Part shown: positions 1 to 10,347 of the stretch, in pieces
Position numbering within the stretch: position 1 is the first letter of the stretch
Layout: every line of letters starts with the position of its first letter
Origin: Gaertneriomyces semiglobifer
Lineage: Eukaryota > Chytridiomycota > Chytridiomycetes > Spizellomycetales > Spizellomycetaceae
Reading direction: 5' to 3'
Assembly (NCBI GenBank): GCA_025558075.1
Contig: JAHLKF010000008.1
Location: 744,001 to 808,000, forward strand
DNA length: 64,000 nt
The notes under the pieces: generated by a model
What the model saw: the letters and a program-made list of their open reading frames with translations, nothing else
Told to the model about the DNA's origin: nothing
Database searches by the model: none
Position numbers and translations under genes: made by a program

Positions 1-256
1 CTAGGAACTTTCGAATGATTAGAAGTTTCTCGGGATCAAACTTGCTGTCTAACAGTTCCCCGGAAGCCCGGCACTCGGCTTTGCGGAGCAACTTTGGCAG
101 TAACTTCCGAGTTGGCTCGAAAACAAACGACAACGCCTCGCTCCTCGAAGTTCTCTGTCCACCGCTTCTTCATTTTTTTAACAGGGCAATGGACTTGGTG
201 TTCAAGCCCTTGAATTTAGCCCAAGCGTCCCTGTTGGTCACCAGATCCGGGCGGGT

Positions 257-460
257 ATGGTGTCGGAAATTAGCCGTGCGCAATCGCTTGCTCGGATTCG
301 AGTTAATGGCCGTGCGTCTTCTCTTGGACGCTCGGGATATAGCCTCCCCCAGAGCATTGTTTTCGGCCAGGTCTTGGTGACGTTGTACATTGCCTTGGGA
401 TTCGTTGGCATCGCAAACGTGGTGGGATACCTCAAGCAGCAAAAAGAAGACTTTGGTTGA
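257..460 (+). CDS. possible small single-pass membrane protein (67 aa)
   Basis: Short open frame with a basic, Ser/Arg-rich amino half (residues 1-25) followed by one hydrophobic stretch (about residues 31-58, containing VLVTLYIALGFVGIANVVGY) and a charged tail KQQKEDFG. This layout suits a small mitochondrial or ER single-span protein, but I recognise no family. Opposite-strand frames overlap the same bases, so coding is not certain. It stands alone, about 570 nt before the GTPase gene. Confidence 0.25.
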   Translation: MVSEISRAQSLARIRVNGRASSLGRSGYSLPQSIVFGQVLVTLYIALGFVGIANVVGYLKQQKEDFG

Positions 461-1028
461 CGGCACGTTTCCGTCGGGACTTCAAACGGCATCGATAGTG
501 GGTCCATACAGTCGCCAGTTACAGCCCTACAGGGTTCTCGGACGCGATCAAAGCCTGTCCACGTGCAATCATGTGTTCTCACCAGCGCGTCATGTGACAA
601 TTAACTCCACTCCACTGCGCAGGTCACTCCGACATGTGCCTCACTCCACAGCCTCGCTCGCACGGCTTCATCAACTCGAATTTGAACGAACAAAGGAACC
701 GCCTTTAAAACCGCATTGCTTTCCGCCCGTCCTCCAACAGACCTCTTGGCATTCGCTTTTACTATCATTCTGCAACGACTACCCCAACTAGGCATCACAC
801 GAACAAGCAACCTCACCTCATAAGAACTCCTCCTTTCAGTAACTTTCTGCATTCTGGTATGTCACACAGCTGTCATCGTATCGTTTCACATTGTTTTCTC
901 ACACTCGTTACCCACCCTAGTAACCACCCACCGTCCGCTTGTTCTAGGCCTACTGAGTTAGGCTGTCGCCTGGCTTTCTCCCCGGCAATCCTGATTGCAA
1001 CTACTCATCTATTTCGCGTTATCCCGCA

Positions 1029-2486
1029 ATGACCGCAATGGCCTCGGCAATGGCGTTGGACGTCTCGTCCACATTCAACAATCTCATGTCCCGCACACGT
1101 GCTAGAAAACCTCCCGCTATTCATTGGAAAGAACTCCCGCAGCCTGTCCCACTTGTCAAAGTCGTCGCTCAACCCGTCGCACCAGGCTCTACGTCTATCA
1201 AATACTGCGCCACTGGCGTCAATCCCGACGCTGAGGCGATCCTGTCTCAACTTCCGGTACCCATTCACATTGTTGCATTCATTGGCTTTGGCAGATCTGG
1301 AAAGTCGTATACCGCTACCAAGGTACGCGCTCACTTGACTGGAAATGAAGACCATGCATTCGCCTCGGCACCCGGCAACGTACCGTGCACTCACGGTATC
1401 GACATGATGGTCTTTGACAATCCGCATGGGCCTGGTACTATTGTATTCTTGGATTGCGAAGGTGGTGCCAATCACAACCAGACCGCCCTGCCTTTCGTCA
1501 TTGGTCTTGCTGCTCGCTTATCTACAAAGCTGTACGCTTTTGAGCGCGGCTGCTTCACAACTGGTGGTTTGGATACCGTGATGCAGGTCATCAATATGGG
1601 TAACGCGACCAGTGCCGATGACGTGGACATCTGCCGTGAACTGGTGTTGGTTGAAAACATGTCTATCAACGGCGATATTCCAGACCGCCGTCTTTTGGAC
1701 GACCTTTTGTGCGAAGAAGATGGTGACGAACAAACCAACCGCGTGCGTCGCTTGATACGCCAGCGCTTTGATGTATCTTTCTGCAAGCTGCCTTTCAACG
1801 TCGGTGGAAATATTATGATGCACGAAGAAGCCATCGCCGCCCTCGCAGACACGCTTTCAGAGAATCTATCTCCTCTTGTTATTGGTGGCGTTCCCGTCGA
1901 CGGTGCTGTCGTGTGTCAGCTGATATCGGAGCTCCTTACCCAAATCCGCGACGGCGGTAACCGCTTCAACATGGTCACCGCCACCGAAGCGCTCGTTGCC
2001 AACATGGCCGCCGAGGCTGCCAACACGGTTTGGACCGATTTCATTGAAAAAGTGCGCAAACAGCAAAACCACCCTGTTCAGATTAATGGACGCAAACATT
2101 TGCGCACAATCCTTCGAGAAATCGAGGGTGCCGCCAACCAATGCCTTAACGAATTGGAAGGCTTTACTTCCAAACTTGTACCCAACGAACCCGCCGCAGT
2201 TGCTAAACAGACATGGGATCGCAACTATCGCAATTTCGAGATCGACATCCGAGCGGCACATCAACGCAAATCTGAAGAACTCGCTCGATACACGCAATGG
2301 GCGGATCGGATCAACCGACTGGTCAATGAGATCGTGTCTCAGGTCGTCGAGGCTATCAGACAGTTTGTGCGTTTCGCGAGGTTCTCGACGAGTTTGGTGC
2401 TGATGGGCAACTATTACTTCTGGAGGCACTCGTTTAATTTGGTGACCGGCATTGCTCAAGGTGTCATTTCTGGAGCTACATCCTGA
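1029..2486 (+). CDS. GB1/RHD3-type (GBP/atlastin-like) large GTPase
   Basis: Intronless 485-aa protein. A P-loop GFGRSGKS lies at residues 86-93 and a G3 motif inside LDCEGG at 141-146, the DxxG form typical of guanylate-binding-protein/atlastin GTPases of the dynamin superfamily. A helical region follows (about 290-440) and a hydrophobic C-terminus (about 435-470) that may insert in a membrane. Family members bind GTP and remodel or fuse intracellular membranes. The G4 region reads RELVLVEN, so the usual RD motif is altered to RE. Met codons at residues 1, 4 and 8 make the exact start uncertain; I use the first. Fold assignment is sound; the specific role (ER fusion or other) is unknown. Confidence 0.7.
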   Translation: MTAMASAMALDVSSTFNNLMSRTRARKPPAIHWKELPQPVPLVKVVAQPVAPGSTSIKYCATGVNPDAEAILSQLPVPIHIVAFIGFGRSGKSYTATKVRAHLTGNEDHAFASAPGNVPCTHGIDMMVFDNPHGPGTIVFLDCEGGANHNQTALPFVIGLAARLSTKLYAFERGCFTTGGLDTVMQVINMGNATSADDVDICRELVLVENMSINGDIPDRRLLDDLLCEEDGDEQTNRVRRLIRQRFDVSFCKLPFNVGGNIMMHEEAIAALADTLSENLSPLVIGGVPVDGAVVCQLISELLTQIRDGGNRFNMVTATEALVANMAAEAANTVWTDFIEKVRKQQNHPVQINGRKHLRTILREIEGAANQCLNELEGFTSKLVPNEPAAVAKQTWDRNYRNFEIDIRAAHQRKSEELARYTQWADRINRLVNEIVSQVVEAIRQFVRFARFSTSLVLMGNYYFWRHSFNLVTGIAQGVISGATS

Positions 2487-3119
2487 ACGATTGAGGCGAC
2501 TTGTCTATTCAATTTAAAGATATGGGAGAAGGGTTACGCTGGAATTGGTATTAGTTTGTTAGACGAGCGCTATTGTACATACTGAGATTCGTGTGTTGTT
2601 TACTCCACGGAGGATACCGTATTGGGTTGGCGGCTGGAATGCCAGTGGGATGTAGGGGTGCCAGCGAAAGGTTGTGCACGGGGATTGAAAGAACAACAAC
2701 AGCCTCATGATATCTTGTGTATTGGTCGCGTTCGTAGGATTCTACGGTTAGTTTATTTAGTGTTGTACTCGTTGGATAAGTCGTGTTCAACTTAATGCTT
2801 TTACCTAATACATCGAAGCGTTGAACATGTTTTGCAGGTCATGTTGAGAATCTTTGGCACGCCTAACATGTATATCCAGACGAGAATGTGGGCCTTATTG
2901 AGGATTCAGTGAGCATCATGAGCAAACAGTACTGACACTAATCGACTCCAGTGCCAACTGCGTAGGAACAGGCGAAAAATGCTAATTGGAGGAGTACGCC
3001 TTACGAATTCGGATCTTTGACATTTAACTCATCTAACTTGGAAATAGGGCCAGAGGCGCGCGTGAAACGCAGAAGGCCAGCGACACATACGTTGAAAATG
3101 CACAGGGCAGTAGGCGCCG

Positions 3120-4292
3120 ATGGACAGCGCAGAAGATTATAACGTGCTATCAAAGGTACAGAAAGTCCTTGGCTCAAATGAATATCTCCGTCGCTTGCTA
3201 AACGTTCGCGTCGCGCAGATCGGGCAAGGTGCCCACGGTACTGTCCTAAAAGCACTGCATATACCTAGCGGGACAGTCGTTGCCCTCAAGAAGATCCCGC
3301 TGGGCAAGATTGAAGATGGAATTCCTATAGGAATTGTCCGGGAAATCAAAGCTCTACAGCACCTTCGACACGAGAATGTGAGCGTTCTGCGCGTTGCATA
3401 ACGCTCTTTGAAAGGGTTGACGAACTTGGACAACTAGATCATCAAACTACATGCATATATACCTCAACGGAGCACGCTGCAGCTTGTCTTTGACTACACG
3501 CCTACAGACCTTTCTGCATATCTCACGTCTTTGTATCATCCTTTGCAATTGTCCCACATCAAGTGTATCTTTCAACAAGTTCTGCGAGGCGTCGCATACT
3601 GTCATACCCACCACATCATGCATCGGGACCTGAAACCGGCCAACTTGCTGCTTACGGCTGGCGGGGTTATCAAGCTAGCTGATTTTGGTCTTGCACGGCC
3701 ATTCGGAACCAAGACTCGCAAAGAGCCGATCTCGTTGAACACAGAGGCAGAAAGTGAAGGTCGGGTTTACAGCCATCGAGTGGCCACGCGATGGTATCGA
3801 GCGCCCGAGCTTTTGTATGGGTCCCGCACGTATGATCACACGGTAGACTTGTGGTCTCTCGGCTGTATTTTTTACGAATTGCTGACACTTACACCATTGT
3901 TTCCTGGGAGCAACGATATCGACCAGCTATACCGTGTGCTCTCCACGCTCGGCACGCCGACCGACGCGACATGGCCGAGTTTGAAGAGTCTGCCAGACTA
4001 TGAAAAGATCTCGTTCCCCACATTTAAAGGAAAACAATGGCATGAAATTGCACCGGATGTGGATGTCGGCGCGCGCGAGCTCTTGAGCAAGTTTTTGAAA
4101 TACGAGGGCAGAGAGCGCATTGAAGCTAACGACGTGCTCGTAGACAATTGGTTATATATGGAGCCAATAGCATGCAGACCGGAGGAACTGGGTATCAATG
4201 GCTCTACCAAGCTGAGCAGGAAAGTCAAAGAGTGGGATGTAGATGGCGAGATCAACTTGTTTGGTGAAGATAATGAGATCTATGTGGCATGA
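3120..4292 (+). CDS. CDK20: CDK20/CCRK-like cyclin-dependent kinase
   Basis: Two exons, 3120-3377 and 3438-4292, with a 60-nt intron (GTGAGC...CTAG), give 370 aa. All kinase signatures are present: glycine loop IGQGAHGTV, ATP-site lysine in VVALKKI, catalytic HRDLKPAN, DFGLAR, and VATRWYRAPELLYG in the activation segment. The order EDGIPIGIVREIKALQ, LPDYEKISF and the C-terminal tail resemble metazoan CDK20 (cell-cycle related kinase) more than CDK1 or CDK7. CDK20 acts upstream of ICK/MAK kinases in controlling cilium length, which suits a fungus with flagellated zoospores. The amino end is about 30 residues longer than animal CDK20. A CDK7-like identity is the alternative, less likely. Confidence 0.82.
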
Positions 4293-4488
4293 GTTGTCAA
4301 CCTCACAAAGTTAAGGTCCGACTATATACGATAAGTTTCCGAATAACATGACTGTGCGTCGCGTATATTTCAATATTTTTCCATAGTCCGCTTTTTGTGC
4401 GACTCGGCGTATTCCGTGACATCAAAAACAGCAGCTACGTTGACGACAGTTTGTGCAGCACTGAACGAAAAGGAGGTAAAGATCGTGG

Positions 4489-4499
4489 TTATTTAAACG
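4489..4499 (+). promoter_or_regulatory. TATA-like element before the Cys-rich surface protein
   Basis: An AT-rich TATTTAAA-type box sits about 65 nt before the ATG at 4558. Position and base composition suit a core promoter; no experimental support. Confidence 0.35.
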
Positions 4500-4557
4500 A
4501 CCGAGACAGCGTCCTGAGCCCCTTCTCACATCGGTCATCGTTTACAGTAATCTCAAC

Positions 4558-5150
4558 ATGGGCAAACTCTCCATTCTATCCCTCCTGGCTCTTTCCACCT
4601 TGGTGGCAGCGCAAGGTGCTACTGACTGTGGTGCCGCCACCCAAATCACCTTCAACCAGTGCATTACCACCAGCATTCTTGACCCGAGCGGTTTCTACGT
4701 CCCCACCGCCGGCTCAATTGAAAATGCTTGCGCGCCTGCGCAGCAAGATCAAAACAAGTACTTCTGCTGCTTGTGTAATGATTACAAACTTTTCCAGGGA
4801 TGGTGAGTTGGCACTTTGGAGCGTAGATCTTGCTCATTCTAGAACCAGATGACTCATCATTCCTTCGACAATCGATCATTAGTTACGCAACTTTCTGTCC
4901 CAACTCTGCATCGGCGGCATCTGTTTCTCAATCTGTACAACAGTACTGCGGGGCATGTCAGGCCGTTCAACCCACTTCGTCTATTAGACCCACTGCAAGT
5001 GTGGCTCCGACCGTAAGTGGGACCGTCGCAAATACTCCCACGCCCACGTCGTCCACCACTCCCAAGGCCAATGAGAACTCAGCGATCGGTAAATCTGGTA
5101 TCTTCATGGGTGGCTTGGCTGGTGTGGCGGCTGCGGCGGCCCTACTCTAG
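4558..5150 (+). CDS. Cys-rich secreted, probably GPI-anchored surface protein
   Basis: Exons 4558-4802 and 4883-5150 join across an 80-nt intron (GTGAGT...TTAG); this is the acceptor that keeps the frame open. The 170-aa product has a signal peptide (LSILSLLALSTLVAAQ), a Cys-rich ectodomain of about ten cysteines including a CCLC cluster, a Ser/Thr/Pro-rich stalk (about residues 108-140), and a hydrophobic C-terminal tail (GIFMGGLAGVAAAAALL) typical of a GPI-attachment signal. Such proteins are common on fungal cell walls. The cysteine spacing recalls CFEM-type or other small fungal Cys-rich modules, but I cannot assign one. Function unknown. Confidence 0.75.
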
Positions 5151-6620
5151 AAGCGATCGTGTGGCGTGGAATGCTTCTTTGGCGTAGTATCATATGATCG
5201 TTGCGTCAACGCTGGGACCATCGGCGTATTTGAAGGAACCTTGCGTGGACATTGTGTGACATTCTTAATGGGCTGTGTAATATCGTGATATGTGTTTATA
5301 AATAGTAGGTGCGTTGCAAAGCGCGCCGACGACAAAATGGAATTATCGAAAGTGTGTTGACAGATGTTCGACAGCTACTATATGCACAAATGGGACAGTT
5401 CACTCCCATTCCAGTACATGGAAACGATCTGCTGGCAAGCGCGGATGTCGAGACCACTGTGGAATCAACGATTTGTGCTCCATCAGAATCATCAAGCACC
5501 TCACCATCAACCAGCATCCACCACAATTATCTTGTACATTTTCGACAGGAACGCCGATGGTTCCATGTTTTTTTCATGGATGTCGTTGGACCCGCAATTC
5601 TGCTAGATCTAGACGAACAAAAGCAGGACAGTGACCGGATAAAACTCATCGTTATGCGTCATCGTTGTCCACGCTGAGACCATGGGCATATTTGAGGCAA
5701 AGTGCTCAGCCTGTGATCCTACTGTCTCCTATTGTGCCTATTGTGCCTACTGTCTCGTATTGTGCCGATTGTGCGTATTGTACATACTTTATCCCTGAAG
5801 GCGCGGACGCCAAAATGGAATTGTGGAAAGTATGATGACAGTAGTTCCTGTGCCAACTTTGCTGAGTCATTAGAATGAGTCATATTTCCATAAAAGGGAA
5901 GTCCGCCCACACGCGGCAGAGTGTAATGAGGTGGTATTTTCTTGGAGAAAGCTGCCAGCGCGCGTCGGGGGAGTGATCTGGACTCTGGCCTTCGCTTCTC
6001 ATCCATTGTTCACACGGCGGGTATATCGGAATTAGTGTTGGTGGATGTGGAGCATAGCATTCATGCATCGGTAGATACCTAGCTAACCGTCTTCTGGGGA
6101 TCATCCACTTGCTTAATTATTAGCCTTGACGAGCAGTTGAGCAACTCGTGCATCTCGGCAAAAAGACGCAACGTAGATTCTTTGGTAGACAATACACATT
6201 GTGAGTGTGCGACTTCACACATGGCATGCGCCATTCGCTAACATTTCGATCGGCCACGTCAGGGTCGTATCTTCGTGTGAAGATCTTTGAAGACTCAGAA
6301 TCCCACTATTTATAGAAAAGGTGAGCTGGCGCGCGTGGCAGGGGCGCTGAATGGGTACCGGTTGTGCCTGGCAGATTTGAGCTGAATAGGTGGTGGTTGT
6401 GCGCAACCCAGCGATGCCGTCACCGCAGGTGGGCGACCCACGAACGTCCCACGAATGATTCTGTTAAGAGTTCGAAAAAGCATAAATGGGCCGGGGTGGA
6501 TTCGGCAGAGCTGATGTCCCCTGGCGTATTCCCTTAGAGTAATAAGGTGTACAAAATCCCGAACAGACTGTACTCACTCAAAGTTATACCCTTCAACGTA
6601 CAGATAAAAGAGATAGAAAG
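5151..6620. other. intergenic region with a diverged block duplication
   Basis: No gene is recognised. Two related blocks occur at about 5190-5345 and 5650-5845: each carries a GTTGTCCACGCTGAGACCAT-like stretch, then a TATTTGA segment, and later CAAAATGGAATT followed by GAAAGT and TTGACAG/ATGACAG. Between the two halves of the second block is a short imperfect TATTGTGCC microrepeat (about 5730-5780). The copies are heavily diverged, consistent with an old duplication about 450 nt apart. Confidence 0.5.
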
Positions 6621-8141
6621 ATGCGTAGTCAAGTAAAGGACGAAGCTTTCGTCACTTTACTCACATCGGAGTCTTACCTCCCCGGCGCGTTGGTCTTGGC
6701 GGCTTCCCTTCGAGCAACCTGCACCCGTCGTCAGCTTTTATGCCTCGTATCCGAGAACACGCTATCACAAGGAGTTCTTGATGCTCTGGACGAGGCTTTC
6801 GATCGTGTCATCCCAGTCCCACTCATCCGATCGTCCTCGCATCAGAACCTCGCTCTCCTTGGCCGGCCGGAGTTAGATGTCACCTTCACCAAACTTCACG
6901 CCTTCGACCCCGACGTCGTTGGTGTCTCCAACGTCGCTTTCTTGGATGCCGACGTCATGGTCAATAAGAACATTGACCATATTTTCAAATTTATCGAAGG
7001 AGATGTGGAGTTCGCGGCTGCACCTGATATTGGTTGGCCTGACATTTTCAACACCGGCGTCATGGTTCTAAAGACGAAAACCAAAACGTTTCAGGAGCTG
7101 GTTCACATGGCTACCACTCATGGCAGCTTTGACGGCGGGGATCAAGGGTTATTGAATCAGTTCTTTCCAACATGGGCAACCGGAATTCCCATCCCAGGCC
7201 AGCCGTTCCGCCGTACGGGCCGTTTACCATTCACCTTCAACGTGACACCCTCGTCGTTTTATTCCTACCTTCCTGCGTTCATGCACTTCAAGAACGACAT
7301 CTCAGCCATCCACTTCATTGGCCAAGATAAGCCTTGGATGACCAGCCGCGATGACTCTTCCTCTTCTACTGGTGGTGAACTTATGCAACAGTACCGTCAG
7401 CGTTGGTGGCAATTCCATGAGTCCATCAAGCACCTCATCGAAAATGCGTCAAAGCAGTCCACTAAGACAACTCAGCGCACGCCGACGACAACGAGTGCCT
7501 CGAACAGTATCAGCAACTCCGGACGGAGTCAGGCCCAGTCGGAAACCATTGACGACTTTGCAAACTACCGCATCCATTGGAATCCGGCAGAAGCTCGCCC
7601 CATCACTCCGATCCACTCGTGTTACAGCGTCGGTAATAGCACCACCACATTTACCAAAACAGCTCCTACCAAGACAGTGCAACGAGATGTTAAGCCCATC
7701 GACGTAGGCGTCAAGGAATCTCTCACCGCCATCAGCAAAGGCCGGCGTCCCTCGTACCAGGAGTTCGAACAGAAGATGTCGCAAGCACCAGGGGCAGCGG
7801 ACAAGAGAGACCACGGCTCTGACCTAGGCAACTACCGGGTCGGATGGAACCCTGCCGAATTGAAGGTTCCACCCCAGTTGAAGCACCTTTCGCCTATCGC
7901 CGGCGAAATGCCTGCGCTGGCTGCACCGTCATCAGGATCCGATGACGATGAAATGGACGACCGCGTCTGGGACCACCACCAGCAAGACCCGGAAGAGTGG
8001 GTCGCGCGTCTGAAAACCGAGCGTCCACGCTCACGCTCGGCGGGCTCTGCCAAGAGCGATAAGGGGGTGAGCACCGCCGCTCTCGACACCCCTGTCGGTA
8101 CGTTCAAGCTCGTCAGCTACGCGCACGCTGTCGAACCATGA
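6621..8141 (+). CDS. GLG1: glycogenin (self-glucosylating glycogen primer, GT8)
   Basis: Intronless, 506 aa. Residues 8-240 form a GT8 glycosyltransferase domain that starts glycogen by glucosylating itself with UDP-glucose. The metal-binding DxD is in FLDADVMV (D109, D111), followed by NTGVMVL, DGGDQGLLN and IHFIGQDKPW, all family hallmarks. The acceptor tyrosine is expected in SSFYSYLPAF (Tyr214 by position). A long low-complexity linker follows with two copies of NYR(I/V)xWNPAE near residues 315 and 402; fungal and animal glycogenins carry a C-terminal glycogen-synthase-binding segment of this kind. Length fits fungal glycogenins. The symbol follows yeast usage. Confidence 0.9.
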   Translation: MRSQVKDEAFVTLLTSESYLPGALVLAASLRATCTRRQLLCLVSENTLSQGVLDALDEAFDRVIPVPLIRSSSHQNLALLGRPELDVTFTKLHAFDPDVVGVSNVAFLDADVMVNKNIDHIFKFIEGDVEFAAAPDIGWPDIFNTGVMVLKTKTKTFQELVHMATTHGSFDGGDQGLLNQFFPTWATGIPIPGQPFRRTGRLPFTFNVTPSSFYSYLPAFMHFKNDISAIHFIGQDKPWMTSRDDSSSSTGGELMQQYRQRWWQFHESIKHLIENASKQSTKTTQRTPTTTSASNSISNSGRSQAQSETIDDFANYRIHWNPAEARPITPIHSCYSVGNSTTTFTKTAPTKTVQRDVKPIDVGVKESLTAISKGRRPSYQEFEQKMSQAPGAADKRDHGSDLGNYRVGWNPAELKVPPQLKHLSPIAGEMPALAAPSSGSDDDEMDDRVWDHHQQDPEEWVARLKTERPRSRSAGSAKSDKGVSTAALDTPVGTFKLVSYAHAVEP

Positions 8142-8659
8142 AGATGTTGACTGCTTCCGCACAGCGCGTTCCGCTAGGGCCACAAAATAGTGGGAAAACA
8201 TGCAAGAGCACCACTTGTATATTGGCCGGAAGTGCCGTTGACCTGCTTTCATTATGTTCAATATAGTCCCTCGTACAAATCGTTGCTTCATTGCCTCCTA
8301 TTACATGTTGGGAGTTGGGAGAGGTTCTTATTACTTAGGCACTTCCTTACATGTCTACATGTTTGGGTGCACTTGCACCCGCTCCTAGGCCTCATGGACA
8401 TCGATATAACACATTCCTTTTATCCTCAAGAGTTCAGATTTTGGATCTGTGTGGGAGTTGAATGTCACAATGCTGGTCACCCACCCTATTGCTGACTAGA
8501 AAGAGACGAAGAAGAACCCCTCACCATCATCGACATTCCAGCCAAGCAGCAGTGAGCTATAAGCGGTGTAGCTACCGGGCTTCATTGGAGCGAACTAAAA
8601 CATGCCCGAGGTCATTCTCGCACGGGAAGGGTTATTTGCCTCGTAACTCAGGATCTAAT

Positions 8660-8697
8660 CCGAAACCGAGGGTTTCGGAAAGCAATGGTTCGAATCC
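8660..8697 (+). other. 8-bp hairpin followed by a tRNA B-box-like motif
   Basis: CCGAAACC-GAG-GGTTTCGG (8660-8678) is a perfect 8-bp stem with a 3-nt loop. GGTTCGAATCC at 8687-8697 matches the RNA polymerase III B-box/T-loop consensus. I could not fold a canonical tRNA: the T-stem pairs at only two of five positions and no acceptor partner was found. A tRNA-derived relic (SINE-like) or chance are both possible. Confidence 0.3.
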
Positions 8698-9273
8698 CGA
8701 ATCCCTGTATCCTTCTCTTCTAGGCGGTGCGCCGCGGATATGCTTCTACGGCGTCCTGCTACTCGCCGATAGAACCTCTGTGATGAAGCATATTAGGAAA
8801 CTGGAAATCCTCGCTGGATAGGGATTTGCCGCATTTTTGCAAATCGTTATCTCATAGACTCTTGGCTACTGAGAGACTACAGTCTGTCAAAGACCTACGA
8901 CAGACCTTCACGATCCTGCAGTTTCCGGACATCATGGAGTTCATGTAGTTATGAAAAGCGCAAGGTAAAAACATACGCTCCTGGAGGAAGTGAGAAGGAA
9001 GAGCACCCACAAACAGCAGTAACGAACTGTGTTTCTGAGCAGGTTCGGAGGAAGTATGGTTTCGTATGATTTATTGGTTCGCGCAGGACTTGGTCCTTGT
9101 GAAGAATGCGTTCCTTTCAATAGCTTTTGCAAGGTAGCGAACACCAACACCACGGTGATGGCCATCGCAGAAAACGTTACTTCCCACTAGAGTCTCTTCA
9201 GCTGGAAGATCGTACCGAGCCCAGACAATCTGGCACCTCCTCGGAATCGAACCGTCGTTCGCCCGGAGGCATA

Positions 9274-9462
9274 GGAAGTTGTCGGCCGATGGGATTGCGC
9301 AATTCGTCATCCAAAGTCACCATCGTAATCTTCCGCAGAATGTTCAAGATTAAGGGACTAATCGTTCCCGATACGGTGAAATTGACTGGTCCTGCGTGCA
9401 TCCGCTTTTTTTTTCTGTTTGCATGCTGCACACACGCGTGGGAAAGTACGCGTTCGGACAAC
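9274..9462 (-). repeat. decayed element, copy A of an inverted pair
   Basis: On the minus strand this segment matches the plus strand at 9750-9985. Shared landmarks in the same order are an ACGCGTA-TTTCCCAC-CGTGTGTGCAG block, CGTATCGGGAACxATxAGTCCC, and GACTTTxGATGACGAATxGCGC followed by ATCGGCCGA. It retains a fragmentary open frame but no recognisable domain. Confidence 0.65.
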
Positions 9463-9749
9463 GCGACGTTAATTGCTGCACGTTTTGGCATCGGCACATG
9501 CGCAAGACTGGCTGTGGCCTGCGAGGGTAAGTGCGGAAAAGAGGAATTACAAGCTGACGGTCCACTATGAGATGTATAAACAAAGCTCCCCGTCGAATCA
9601 CGGCCTTTAGATAGTACAGTTATGCGAAGGTAACCGCGAGCACCACAAAAACCGTCTTCTGAAGAAGAATAACAAAAGTGTCCCGAGGACTTTCGTCTGC
9701 AGGGGTAGACGGTTCCCTATTCAATTGAGGTCCCCTTCCCTGCCGTGCT

Positions 9750-9985
9750 CAGCGCTGCCCGGACGCGTAGTTTCCCACACGTGTGTGCAGATTACGACAA
9801 CTTCCGATCCACGCGGACAACAATCTTATCGTATCGGGAACAATGAGTCCCTTTGGGTAAGAGCGAGAACAGCTGTGCCATCGTTTTTGCAATCTACTTG
9901 GTGGCCCAGTTGCTGCTGTCGTTCATTTATCTTGGATGACTTTAGATGACGAATGGCGCCATCGCATCGGCCGATAATACAATCC
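9750..9985 (+). repeat. decayed element, copy B of an inverted pair
   Basis: Plus-strand counterpart of 9274-9462, with roughly 50 extra bases between the CGTATCGGGAAC and GATGACGAAT landmarks. The two copies face each other in opposite orientation with about 290 nt between them. No terminal repeats or transposase residues were recognised. Confidence 0.65.
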
Positions 9986-10012
9986 CCCTCACGCCCCCGT
10001 CCTGGCCTCTCG

Positions 10013-10034
10013 GATATAAAAAGGGGGGCCCCCC
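10013..10034 (+). other. isolated TATA-like box and G6C6 palindrome
   Basis: GATATAAAAAGG is followed directly by six G and six C. No credible gene starts downstream, so a promoter role is doubtful. Confidence 0.25.
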
Positions 10035-10347
10035 GGCCGTCTCTCCCTCCCCTTTTTCTTCAGGCGTTTGGGGGAAGCATGAAGGACTAAGCTGGAGGTC
10101 GCGGCCACCAGTGATAAAACCTGATTGCGCGTTTGACCTGTTGCCTTTCGTGTCGGATACTGAAGTTGGGTAGACTTCACGCAGTTCAGCCGCGCTTAAG
10201 TTCGCAGCTGCTGTAGATGCTCTATTTGACCGCGATCAGAATCCGAGTGTCACGTAAACAACCGGGATGACATCTCTTACAAATCTTGTGGTTTTGGATG
10301 GTTCGATTATGCACCTCCGTTTCCATCATTTGCAAGGGGGCCGCCTC

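Noticed and set aside
8687..8697. A tRNA gene
   Set aside because: B-box consensus only; the T-stem pairs at two of five positions and no acceptor or D-arm could be formed.
9127..9570. Long plus-strand open frame of 147 codons
   Set aside because: It overlaps the minus-strand decayed repeat, which explains the open frame better; composition is irregular and no domain is visible.
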